Part shown: piece by piece, positions 1 to 43,223 of the stretch | Layout of the letters: each line of letters opens with the position of its first letter | Numbering within the stretch: the stretch's first letter is position 1 | Source: Salminus brasiliensis | Lineage: Eukaryota; Chordata; Actinopteri; Characiformes; Bryconidae | NCBI RefSeq assembly: GCF_030463535.1 | Contig: NC_132900.1 | Location: forward strand, 32,714,173-32,778,172 | Direction: 5' to 3' | Length of the DNA stretch: 64,000 bases | Notes under the pieces: generated by a model | The model's input: the letters and a program-made list of their open reading frames with translations, nothing else | The model's database searches: none | Told to the model about the DNA's origin: nothing | Position numbers and translations under genes: made by a program

Positions 1-88
1 TCTGTAAATGTACTGCCCTTAAAAATGCTCTCTTCTTCACATAACATGGGCACAGCGGCTCAAGCTGATTTCTACCTCTTCACAACAG

Positions 89-27004
<26,916 letters not shown>

Positions 27005-27065
27005 CACAGGACCACAACACAGGACCACTGGGCACAGCTCTGCACACAAACCGGCGCACACACAA

Positions 27066-27112
<47 letters not shown>

Positions 27113-27870
27113 GACACACACAGACATGAGCATTAAAGAACAGCTGATCGCTCTGCTGCAGAGAGGAGCACTTTTCAGTGGCGTGAGATGAGCCCTGTAA
27201 ATACATGTTTCTGAAACCTAAAGACATTTGTTTTCTTTCCGCAAAGTTCCTCTTTGCATCTGTTTGTTTTTTTTTCTCTGTATCTCTCCTCTGTTTATTT
27301 CTGCTTCTCTCTCACTTCACTCTGCCCCCCTCCTCTCAGTCATTTGGACTTTTTTACTTTACCATTTGTTTATTTCAAAATAACACCATTATGGAGATTG
27401 CCAAAATTATTTATTTAAATTGACAGAGGTACTACTTTTAAATTTATATCAAGGATAATTCTATAGTCATTATTATTATTATATAAAATAGATTTAAAAA
27501 ATATCAAAAAATAGTACAAAAAAGAAGGAAGGTGGAAGATGTTCCTTTCTTTATTCATGATTGTTTTAATGTTGGGATGTGATCAATGATTGAGTAGCTG
27601 TTTACCGTGGCAACATGTCCAACAATTACACAGGAAACAGAAGGAGGAGAGTGAGAGTAACATGGATGGTGCATATTCACTTTTTCCAATCTTGTCAGGT
27701 TGTTGAGATTTCCAAGGACTGCATGGAGACCTGAAATGGTGATGATAGCTTCAGCTGAAAAATCCTAAAGAGAATTTTTGTCACACTAAGAAGATATATA
27801 ATGTTGATTATATAAGAGGTCACTTTTATTTGTGGATAAAACAGGGAAAATATTTGGTAAATAAAGTCCT
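27005..27870 (+). other. dscam: dscam 3' UTR (probable)
   Basis: Follows the stop directly. Contains a CA tract at 27067-27125 and AU-rich stretches. AATAAA occurs at 27860-27865 and again at 28255-28260. Either could end the transcript; the end is not proven. Confidence 0.5.
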
Positions 27871-29700
27871 TAGTCATGTTTGCACACATCTGGTTTGATT
27901 AGGAAATCGAAATTGTTGGATTCTCTTGTCTTTTTTCCTCCCTCTGGTAGAAATCCAGCATGTTCAACACAAACAGTGCAAGAAACTCCACCACTGGGAT
28001 AAAAACAATTGTGTTGGAAAAGTGGAACTCTAGGTTTTCTCTGGAAGGTTCACCTATTGAATATTTTCTGTTGTTTGTAGATGGCCAGGCCTGTTCTGTT
28101 TCAAGCTAAAAAGAGGGGAAAAGATTAAACTGAGCAATATGAAGTAAATTTGATTTACTAATAATTTCTTAATTCTTGGACATCTTGGAGTACTAACAAA
28201 TATGAATGTATTAAGTAATGCTCATGAAAAATGAATAACAAGAAGATGATTGATAATAAATGGACAAACTAATGATTTGTCTCCCAACAATAACCATGTC
28301 ATGCACTAGTCAGATTCAGCTCTTTACTGACTTGTTTTCAGCCTCACTGTTACTTGCTTGGTTTGTACAGTTGTGGAGCACCATTCACTCACTCACTCAC
28401 TCACTCACTCACACTGAATCTTTAAAAAAAGGTTGACAAGCACTGGGAAATCTGGGAACATTATGCAGTGCAGGGTCCAGCAGAAACAGCTCTCACAGCC
28501 AGTAATATGAGGAGATTACTCCAAGGTCCCTCTTCAGGGTACGATTGAGTAAGAATGCTGATTTAGGATAAAGTTGCCCTTAAGGCTGTTGTGATTACTC
28601 AATTTATTGGTTTAATTTTTTATCTTCGACAATGATTAGTTGACAAGTTGTATAACATATGACATTGGACTATACACACTATAGTGTGAAGATTAGTTTA
28701 TTTCTGCTGTAAATTACTCTGGAAGTTCTAAGAAAAAAGGCTATGCATGATTTATTGTTGTTATTATAGTAAATTATTTAATTGGCAAAATAGTTGGTAC
28801 CCAGTTGCCACTTTTTAGTTTAAGTCACTAGGGCCAAACAATCCTGATTCCAAAAATCATGAACAAGTCTAATTTATCTTATATCTTATATATCTTATTA
28901 TCTTATATCTTATATATCTTATATATCAATAATCTAGTGACTTTGGCCAACAGATGATGCTGTATTACAAAATATTTTTTATGGTGAATGCTGAGCCCTG
29001 ACGGAGGGTTAGGGTTAGGGTTAGGTTGATTATTTTCATTCAAGCAACAAAAATGCAATTGTTTCTGATTAGTTTTTTTTTTTTTCTTTTATTGAATTAA
29101 AGTAACAGACCCCCTTGTAGAACTACCGACATGTTCTCCTAATATGTTTCATTTTCCATTTGTTGGATTGAAAAGTATACAATGGGCTTTGCTCGGGCAG
29201 CTGTCCATGACCCTTGCCCAATGCTAAGCGTGGGTTTGAGGGGTATAAAGCTTCCCAGCATTAGCTTATGGAGAAGTCAATTGAGTTCTTTTGAGTGGGG
29301 AAACGCCAGTGAATACCTTGAATGCAATTAAATCCTCATGGCAATCTTCCAATATCTGTACATATCTGTATCTTCGACAAAAGTAGAGGCCTCCTTAGTT
29401 TTAGAAGAACCATTGGATAAGCAAACATTGTCTACAAACATTTGGAAATATAGTGTATGTCTTCTGCATGGAACACTTTGTCCAGATCTCACACTGAGCA
29501 CACTGAGGTGAGTATTTTTTGCTGCTTTATTAATAATCAGTGTGTCTCTTCTAACACCATGAAATCTGACTGTAATACAATCACATTCAGGAAACTCCTC
29601 CTTCCGCCTCAAGGTTTTCCCATTACTCACCTCTTTACCCTACAACCAGTTCCACCTCTATCTGCCAGCCCAGCACTTGGCCTTTAATCCCATTTAAAAC
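27871..29700. other. intergenic, no gene seen
   Basis: Between dscam and the tandem array. Holds a (CACT)n run near 28384-28412, a telomere-like (GGGTTA)3 at 29006-29025 and AT-rich DNA. The open frame at 29328-29630 has no recognisable family feature. Confidence 0.6.
29006..29025 (+). repeat. short interstitial telomere-like repeat
   Basis: Three GGGTTA units plus a partial (GGGTTAGGGTTAGGGTTAGG). Confidence 0.7.
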
Positions 29701-30160
29701 CTCCACACACTTCTACAACCTTCCACACACTTCTACAACCCTCCACACACTTCTACAACCCTCCACACACTTCTACAACCCTCCACACACCTCTACAACC
29801 CTCCACACACCTCTACAACCCTCCACACACCTCTACAACCCTCCACACACTTCTACAACCCTCCACACACTTCTACAACCCTCCACACACTTCTACAACC
29901 TTCCACACACTTCTACAACCCTACACACACTTCTACAACCCTACACACACTTCTACAACCTTCCACACACTTCTACAACCCTACACACACTTCTACAACC
30001 CTACACACACTTCTACAACCTTCCACACACTTCTACAACCCTCCACACACTTCTACAACCCTACACACACTTCTACAACCCTCCACACACCTCTACAACC
30101 CTACACACACTTCTACAACCCTACACACACTTCTACAACCCTACACACACTTCTACAATC
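29701..30160. repeat. 20-bp minisatellite, 23 copies
   Basis: Exactly 23 units of the 20-mer CTCCACACACTTCTACAACC, in step with the 60-column layout. Variants are CTC/CTA/TTC at the start and TTC/CTC in the middle. The variant order is not random: CTA and TTC units alternate in higher-order blocks from 29881 on. Confidence 0.98.
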
Positions 30161-30891
30161 ATCCACACAAGTTTTTGGTTTAGGTAAAGAACAAGAGGTG
30201 GGAATTCTAGAGAAGCAAAAATGTTTATTAATAGGCTTTTTCACCTTTATCTTGAAACAAACATTAAGAAATCACAAATCACAAAGTTGTGATCTTTATC
30301 AAACAAAGAATGTTTGTGATCTGCTGTATCAAACTAGAGAAAGACAACTGCAGATTAATTGTCCAAAATGTGTGGAATTCAGTAAACAGCACATCAATAC
30401 AGAAAATTATTCATCAATACAGTATTTATAGGTTATTTTAGAAGTAGAATACTTTTTTAACTCTAATATTTACTATAATTCTAACCTATTTCATTAGCTT
30501 TACACAGTAACAGAAAGTATGTGCAATCTGAAATCTGCACTGTACCACGACTTCAAGCCTAAAAAGAAGTGTCGTTTCAAGAGATTTTCTGGGTTAGGAT
30601 TTTAATGTATATCACTACATTTCTAACATGTATAGAGGTAAGAGTAAACACTCTGACAGTGGAATTAAGGAAAAATAAATACACCCCTAAAAACAAAGGT
30701 GCCAAATCCTTTAGTTCTCTGGAGCGAAGTCATAGAGGAATCACTTCATGTTCCCTAAAAAAATCTTTAAATTCAGTGGTTTTAATTCTGTACAGCCCTG
30801 TACATTAAAATGTACTTTTGGGAAACAAAAATGGTTCTTCTTTGGCGTTGCTCCATTATTTTATGTATTTAACGTTTTTTCTTTTGCACCT

Positions 30892-30929
30892 TTTATTTTT
30901 TAAGGGTACAGGCTAATTGACATTTTATT
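30892..30929 (-). terminator. pcp4: candidate poly(A) signals for pcp4
   Basis: TTTATT on the + strand at 30892-30897 and 30924-30929 reads AATAAA on the minus strand, 150-190 bp beyond the pcp4 stop. Which one is used cannot be told. Confidence 0.4.
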
Positions 30930-31076
30930 GAACAATAAAGTACATTATGGAACACAAACATGTCGATGCTTGAGAGATTCCATCTTTACTTCCCTTTTTT
31001 TCATTCTTTACTCCTTCCTTGAGTCCGTACAGAAACCTTCCTGCTGGACAGAAGATGGGTCCCCCTTCCACAGCCA

Positions 31077-35844
<4,768 letters not shown>

Positions 35845-38800
35845 GGTTCAGGGTAATCTCTGGGATGTTCTCTCAAGCAGACACAGGACCTATTGCTCCT
35901 CTCTTCCACACTGACTGGCCACCACAGAGCTTTATAACGTTTTAGACTGTGCCATCATCTTCGCTCTAAACCAATAGGAGAATGTCTTTGGGAGACCTGC
36001 TTCACCAAGACACCGCCTCTCAAATTAATATGTTAATTTCCTTCTTAGCGCTAAATAAAACTGACCTGCCATAAATGTATAGACCTCGTATGAACGCTCC
36101 ACTCACAGCCTTTAATAACACTACTCGTATTGTCCGGAATTCATAGTTTTTTGAAAGCTAATCAGGAAAGTTGCTTGCGCTTGCACTTGTCTGCCAGTAG
36201 ATGGCGCCTCTGAAATGAACCGCTCTGGTCAAATTGTAGACTTTCTCAGACAGTCCTAATCTTCCCATTTCTCCTTCTCAGCTTTACAATAACTCAAACC
36301 TAACTCAGTAACTCCTTCACAAATAAAGAGGACAGCCCATGAAAACCTGCGGACATCAGCATATGAACATTCGAGAGATAGAGAGATAGAGAGATGGAAA
36401 CTACACTTAAACCTCAATTCATCCACTCAAGTCATTTCCATTGATTGGGTTAAGGTACTCTAGCTGTGCTTAGGAGCGGTGGGGAATTCATCTGCAAATA
36501 CAGCTGTAATTGGGGTTTAGGATTTTTAGTCAAATATTTTCAATGTCATCTTCAGAAAGTGTCTAGGGTTAGGATGCAGGATTTAGCGTCTTTGTGACTT
36601 TTATTTTGTTTGGCACTAAAGAGGAATCTTGTTTTTGTTGTTTTCTATGTATCTGAATCTGAGAAACTCTATAAACTTTAGAATTAATCCTGCTTCTTCT
36701 TACATGCCCATGCCATCACACTACATCCACCATGTTTGACAGATTATTACAGCATCAGTGGAGTGTCTGTAAATGGGAACTAAAAACCTTTGCGTCAAAG
36801 GAAACTCAACACGGGTCTGGAATAACCACTCTAAACAGCAGGTCATGTAATAGCCCTCTCGTATAATGGCTGCATTGTGTGACCTACCGGAGGTATGCCT
36901 AATTTATTCATCAACTGCCAGTGAATAAAATTTTTTTTAAAAATCACCAAATTACCAAGAGCTTCTCAAAATTAAAAAAGTCGGACCAGTTCAACTGTTT
37001 AAAGTTGATATTCTTGCAGACAACATTAAAGAGTTGATTTGCGATGTGCAGATTATAAACTTCATTTCTAGACACTGAAACAAACAGAGAGACAAAAAGG
37101 ACATAAGGGACGTCTCATGCAAAATGAAATATGCAGTTATAGAACTGCATTTTAATGACAAGTGATAAAACCTTTATGAGATAAAGGTAGTAGTGTTGCT
37201 GTGATGAAACCCATTGTTTCTTAAAGCCAGTTGTTTTGTTGTTTTAATGCTGTGAAATTTCAATCTCAGAAGTTTGAGATCATTTCAGTTATTCAATTAA
37301 AAGTAAAAAGTTAAAATTTGCACAATGTAAAGAGCTGATGTTTTATATGACAGAAATAATGTGTAGGAATCTGATCTTAGTGTGATCGGACAGTGGTGGT
37401 CTGATGAAATTAGGTAAAGGTAATAATGTACACGTTTAAGAAAAGTAAAAAAGAAAAAGTACTTCATTTCCATCATTTTATACAAAAACATTTAGTCTGT
37501 AACCGCAGTGTGTAAAGAAAGCACATCCTCTGTCTCATTATGCAGTGACTCCCATAAGGTCGAGGTTTGAGCAAATTTTAGAATAACTGTACTGTAATCA
37601 TTTTTTTACTAGCTTCTCACATGCCCTGTTATTGCACAATATAGAGTCTTTTCATATTGTATATTTACATGGAATACATGGTGCAGTAATACAGAACTTT
37701 CTCCCTGTGAGTGAAGTGATGCATTGTCTTCTGTACTCATCAGAATAAGAGGTGTCAAGGACACCACTACCTGGCCTGAATAATGCATAAGCCTTTTCTT
37801 ACCTTCTGAGTGCCAGCAGTTGTACCTGTGACACCCTGGTGTTGATGGCTGAAGTCTGGGGGGTGAGAAACAGGTAGATTTGTTACTCATAAAATATTAG
37901 TTTTTATAATGTTTATAAAAACTATATTAAGCAAAAGTGAATAGATAGGTTTTTAATTGAAAGTTAAAGTAGTCTGTATTTTCAGCTCCTCTCAGCTCTA
38001 CTGGTGGACTGTTCCAGCGGTTTGGAGCAAAACTACAGGTTGTTGTCCTGCTTTGAGGAACAACTAAAAGAGAAGAACCAGAGGATCTGAGGGACCTTCC
38101 TGGTTTATTAAACAAAAGCATTTTTGAAAGGTAGTTTGGAGCAAGGCCATGTAGTACTGTATAAACCTATCTAATTCTAACCTATCTAAAATCTAATTAA
38201 TATATAAACCACTAGGTATCCAGTATGAAGACTTTAAAATATGTGTAATGTGAGCTCTCCTTTAAGTCTTAGTCAGCACTCAGCACTGTTTGGAGATAAA
38301 TAAAGGCACTCAGATGTGGGAACTAAGGGGAACTATTTTTTTAAAATGTCAAATGAATTCAATTGAGCATTCTGTTTCATTCTGGTGAAGAGTGACCTCT
38401 TCTGACACAAATCTAAATTGCAAGACAAACCCTCATTAAAAGATGTATATGACTTTTGTCCTGCACCCACGGCATTGAAACCTATAAGAAAGTGCTTCTC
38501 ATGACTCTAACCCTAGTACGTTTTAGCATTATGCTGACGCTAACATCTAATCACAATAACTGCTTTGTGGACATCAGATGGTTTAATGTTCAGAGTGCTA
38601 AGCATCTGATTAGAGGAGCCCATGGCTGCTGACGTTTGGGACAAGATTTGAGGAGCTTTAAAATTTGGTCTTCTGGTGTTTCCTAACAATGATTGTCAAC
38701 AAGCCACAGCTCTAGCAGCTAATTAAGATCTGTGATTATGATTAAAGTTATCTGAGAGCTCAACTGTCTGCATGATGCTTCCGTCCTGTGTTTTACTCCT

Positions 38801-39743
38801 AATTTGTAGTTGCTTTTTGTGTTTTTGTTTTAAATGCATTTTTTTATTTTACTGCTGTTTAATCATTTATTGTGATTTAAAACATTCATATTGAACTGCT
38901 TTGGAATTAAGCATGATACAGGGCGGTCCGATGTGTCATTTAAAAGGCTGTTTTGAAGCCCTGTTGACTCTTACTGTTGACAGCATCAATGGCTGTGGTT
39001 TTAAAATGGTCAGGGGTGGCATTGAATTCAGGAATGAGTCCTGCTGACCTTTTGATTTATTTTTTAATGATATTACATCCAATATCAGTCGGATTCTTCC
39101 CCTCGAAGGAAATGTTTAGCATTATGCTTAATTATCACCTTTGTTTACCATTTCCGTCATTCACTGACGGTCAAGGCCATGTATGGCACAAACGTATGTG
39201 TTCAAGGCTGAGAGTCTGTCATATCTGTTATTTTATGGCACTCCCTAACCTTGAAAAACAGTCATAAAATTTGGTTTATTGTAAAATTACCTTGATGCAA
39301 TTATGCATGGCTACATTTATGGAGAATATTATTAGTAAGTTTTAGTAAAAAGCCACCCTTACATAGATTACATATTATTTCTGGTTTTAGAAACAACTGG
39401 AGAATATAAATGAATAATTACATGTTGAGATACCACTATATAAATATTCAGAATCTTTCAATATTATTTAAAATATGTTGTTCATAACATTAAAGAAATA
39501 GACAAAATACAACAATAATAAGTAACAATAAATAGTTTATAACATAACAGTGAAAATAAGAATTCCCATACTGATTTTCTCTTTTTTGAAGGTGATATTT
39601 CAACAAGATTTAAGGTGCAATCCTGTAATGTTTCAGACTTAAGCACGAAGATTACTTAGTTGCCAGTAACTTACTAAGGATGTAATATATTTAATGCAAT
39701 TAATAAATAAAGTGACATCCAGTATAGTTTTAGTGTAAATAGT
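35845..39743. other. pcp4 upstream region and intergenic DNA
   Basis: The pcp4 promoter must lie just above 35845. Near 36188 CTGCCAGTAGATGGCGCC resembles a CTCF core. A LINE reverse-transcriptase tail sits at 37927-38121. I see no further gene. Confidence 0.55.
37927..38121 (-). pseudogene. LINE reverse-transcriptase C-terminal remnant
   Basis: Minus-strand frame reads GRSLRSSGSSLLVVPQSRT, CSFAPNRWNSPPVELRGAEN and FNFQLKTYLF. The order RSLRS..LLVVP..P..WNSLP..FK..LKT.LF is the standard C-terminal end of fish LINE (CR1/L2/Rex-like) polymerases. It is only the last 60 or so residues, so a 5'-truncated dead copy of a family different from the 12 kb one. Confidence 0.75.
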
Positions 39744-40516
39744 TTAAGCACAGTAGCATTTGCTAACTATCAAATCATTGAAGGGTGTTAACTTCAGCTT
39801 TCCCTGGCTATCATAGTGCATTAGAATCATGGGCTCATAGGCAGCTGGCACACAACATGGTCGAGGTGTTTCTCCCTTGGTCAAGCGATGTAGATGAGAC
39901 TTCACCTGAGCGTGCATACTGGCCGGTTTGTAATTGTGTGGGCAAGAGCCATCACAGAAGAACATTGTGTAGCCAGCAGGAGCTACAATCCAGTCTGACC
40001 AGCCAATTTCCTCGAAGGACACACTGAGTGATTTACGACTGCAGTGATTCTCACCCTCAAAGCTGTTTTCCTTATTCGACCGAGCTTTTCTCACTTTCCC
40101 TGACAATGTCTTAAGTTCCAAATAGAGTTGAAGTGTAGGCTCCAGTCTCCCTGGTGTTCTAGAAAAAAGGCCTATGTCAACAATTAATAATGTAGTATTG
40201 AGCTGCATGATCCATTTTCCCACGGCAAGGGTGACATCTAATGTAACACTGTGGCCTTTTTCATGGAAAACCTTTGAGTCAAAGATTGTTACCATGTCAG
40301 AATTTGAGATTTTAAGAATTTTAACCATGATTTTTTTATTAAGCAACGGATGGCTGAAGAGGTCATCGAGAGGCTGTAGCTGAAGTTGCAGTCGTGCTTG
40401 TTCCAAGATGAGGTCCTTTGTGATTCGACTGTCCTTTTGGAATACAGCTCTGAACCAGTGAACCTGCTCCGATCCTCTAGCACCATTCTGACCTTGCTTG
40501 GAATTCAGTGGCTGAA
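39744..40516 (-). CDS. GDF15-like exon 2 (propeptide end and mature domain)
   Basis: Minus-strand acceptor TTTCCTTACAG precedes 40516; stop TAA at 39744-39746. The frame entering is VQPLNSKQGQNGARGSEQ, then HWFRAVFQKDSRITKDL, showing that the exon extends well upstream of the first internal start codon. Confidence 0.92.
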
Positions 40517-41156
40517 CTGTAAGGAAATAAAAATTCTGTATTCATGTGATCAGACATCAATTTTATAATAACCAAAAATGGCTTCTGACATCATTGTTGT
40601 TGTTGTTGTTGTTTCAAGTGGTTCTCACCATAAAGTTTTATAAGAGTAATGTTTTACAGTTTCATACATATGTCTATTTCATTTCAGCAGCCTATTTCCG
40701 ATCAATTCAGCAAACAGAAATGTACATCTTATTTAACACTATAAGGTGATACAAATGTGTGCCTTTTATTAAAAATATCTATTGAATCAACATAATACTA
40801 TTTTTACAAAACAAGAAGAATATAGATCTGTCAAAATCAAACAAAACAGAAACAAAATAACATTTACCTGCAGCAAAAATGATCAAACTGAAGTCCCTTT
40901 GAAAAGGCTGCGTGTTGATCTGCATGACCTTATATTGATGATATAGTCTAAACAAGTCCTGGTACCAAATCTTTTCTCTGGACTCTGGTGGTCTGTCCAT
41001 CCCTAGATACTCTAGAATAGCCATTTTAAGAGCCTCAAGCTGTAGAGTGCGATCTGTTCCTCTGAAATCCAGAAGAGCTCTAGGCTCTCCCACACTGGAG
41101 TTAAAGAAAATAACCCAGAAAAAAAAGACCAAGTACTGCGCTGCTGAGTTCTGCAT
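39744..41156 (-). CDS. TGF-beta superfamily ligand, GDF15-like, 353 aa
   Basis: Secreted dimeric growth factor precursor. Two exons, 40868-41156 and 39744-40516, join in frame (phase 1). A signal peptide of about 23 residues (LVFFFWVIFF core) precedes a propeptide with LQLEALKMAILEYLGMDRPP. A furin-type site RKAR ends at about residue 242, leaving a mature chain of about 111 residues. Cysteines fit the seven-cysteine knot: NHCSRKSL, FFCDGSC, RPCCVPAAYEPM and SKCYCA. The stretch MHAQVKSHLHRL..PCCVPAAYEPMIL is closest by eye to GDF15, and GDF15 also has one intron. However the two extra N-terminal cysteines of GDF15's mature chain are absent, so orthology is uncertain; a teleost-specific paralogue is equally possible. 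It lies between pcp4 and rps28. Confidence 0.93.
40868..41156 (-). CDS. GDF15-like exon 1 (signal peptide, propeptide start)
   Basis: ATG at 41156-41154 begins MQNSAAQYLVFFFWV; donor GTAAAT follows 40868. 96 codons plus one base. Confidence 0.9.
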
Positions 41157-43130
41157 GACAAGCTCTTTTTTATGTTGTTTTTCTAATGGTTACTGAAACC
41201 CAAGCATTCGGTCATTTATACAGTAACTAACCACGCCCCACTGCTGAGGGATTGTTCACTTACACCCACACTGTCTAAGACAGTGTCAAATCAGGTTTGT
41301 TTTGTGAAGGTTTACATTTACATATGTAATGCTAGAAATATTTACATAATGCATGTAGTTGTCTTAACATTGTTAACAATTAGTATGAACCTTTGTAATG
41401 GAAATACAGAAGTGAAAATGTAAAAATGTCAGTTTTGACACATCAGAATTTCAGTTATAAGCTTCTGTCGACAGTATAATCGAACCTCCTAGGTTTCCGT
41501 TATCAAGGTTGCTGAACTTGTTTTTTTTTCTTTTAATGGAGTTTCCCATTCCTTATCACATATTTGAGTTACCTGGAATATGGTGCTTACGTAAAGCTTT
41601 CCCGTTACTCACTAACACTGTTGTACCTGCTACAGATTCATATAAGATCAAACATTTCCTCCCTAGATTAATAGATTGATACATTCAACTCAGGACAACT
41701 GAAAGAGTTTATATTTATATATTTTATTTAAGATGTAATGTGAAAGGTGTTAATCGAGTGTTGAGGAAAACAAAAGGAGAGCTCGATTTTGGTGTCATTG
41801 ACAGTAATGTGACCTGCTTAAGACAGCATGTTGTACCACACCCAGAACAAACTCACCTTCTGGAGAGGAGGAGTCAAACAATACATACTTTTACACATGT
41901 AGGTGCTTTAGGGCACAGCTTATTCAAATATTAGTAATGCTTATCATATTATCTGCATCGACTGAATGTAAAGATATTATACTGAAGACACAATTATGAA
42001 GACTGGAGCTGAATTGATTATCAAATGAGTATTCTATTTCATACTGATTTTTGTTTTAATTCTATTATTGGTACATAGAATAGGATTTTGTAATTTAAAA
42101 TGTAATTGTGCCAGGTGAATTTGATTTTTAAAGTTAAAACAACTATAATTTTACTGTTTACATTTTAAGGTTGCTTGTTGTAAACAAGCTCATAAGGATT
42201 TCCAGTATACTGTGATACTGTGACGAATTTGTATCTGTGTAACAGCATTTAAAGTTCATTGTAGCTTGAAGTGTTCTGCAATGCAGTGAAGCTTGGCTGA
42301 GTGCCGCTACTGATTGATTACAGTACTCCTGGTTTTAGTTATCTGTTGCACTGTTTTCTAGTAGTGTATTATAAACAATTTCTGTTCATTTATTTAAAGT
42401 GTTAAACCTCCAAACTGTGAGTTTGTGTAAATAGTTTTACACAAAGTTTGTGGAACAGCACAAATGGTTTGCACAAAAAATATTTTTTATAAAAACAAAT
42501 CTTTTATACTTTTGCATTTTTCACAAGCTGTTATTAAGTACAACAAAAAAAGTCTCTATCAAATTCCTCTATCAAAATAGGTTTAAAAAATCAAATAGGT
42601 TTAAATGCTGATATTGTGTAAATATGAAATTGTCATTTTTTGTTCTGTAATGACATTATGTACATTTAGTCGTATTACTATGTCTACTACCTGAATGATT
42701 ATAGAACCCACAATAACCATATATATATATATACACACACACACACTTAGGTGTATTTTCTTTAGATGATTTTTCACTTAATATGTTAAATTAACCTACT
42801 AATCAGTAATTCTACAATTAGAGGAATGTTTATGTTCTCAGGTTATAAATTCGTGTTATAAATACTGTTTAGTATACAGGTGGGTTTACTTTACTTTTTA
42901 TTTAGATATAATCTACTTTCATCATCGCTTTTTGATTTACGGAACGAAACATTTAGAGGACTTTTATCAATTTAGTTTCCGGAACAGGAAATTCAGATGT
43001 TCTGATTTTAAAATCGTTTCGTATAAACATTTTACTTTAATTTCGGTCGTGGCGAAAAGTATCAATGCGACAATAACATAGAAATAAAAAGAATATTTAA
43101 AATAAATGACAAAAAAGACTTTTTTCCTGG
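41157..43130. other. intergenic between GDF15-like gene and rps28
   Basis: AT-rich; a (TA)n(CA)n tract at 42719-42746. The two genes are head to head about 2 kb apart, so both promoters lie here. No other gene seen. Confidence 0.65.
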
Positions 43131-43131
43131 G

Positions 43132-43172
43132 TATATAAAGACGGCGAACACCACGTGACTTCCTTTCCCGTC
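43132..43172 (+). promoter_or_regulatory. rps28: rps28 TATA box and 5'TOP start
   Basis: TATATAAAG at 43132-43140 lies about 27-30 bp before the pyrimidine run CTTCCTTTCCCG (43159-43170), a 5' terminal oligopyrimidine start as in ribosomal protein mRNAs, which are under mTOR/LARP1 translational control. The exact start base is inferred. Confidence 0.65.
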
Positions 43173-43184
43173 GAAGCTGAAATA

Positions 43185-43223
43185 ATGGACGCCAGCCGCG
43201 TGCAGCCCATCAAGCTCGCCCGG
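43185..43223 (+). CDS. rps28: rps28 coding exon 1
   Basis: ATG at 43185; encodes [13 protein letters not shown]; donor GTAAGA at 43224, phase 0. Confidence 0.96.

Noticed and set aside
29701-30160. CRISPR-like regular repeat array
   Set aside because: Units are directly adjacent with no unique spacers, and this is a vertebrate genome; it is a minisatellite.
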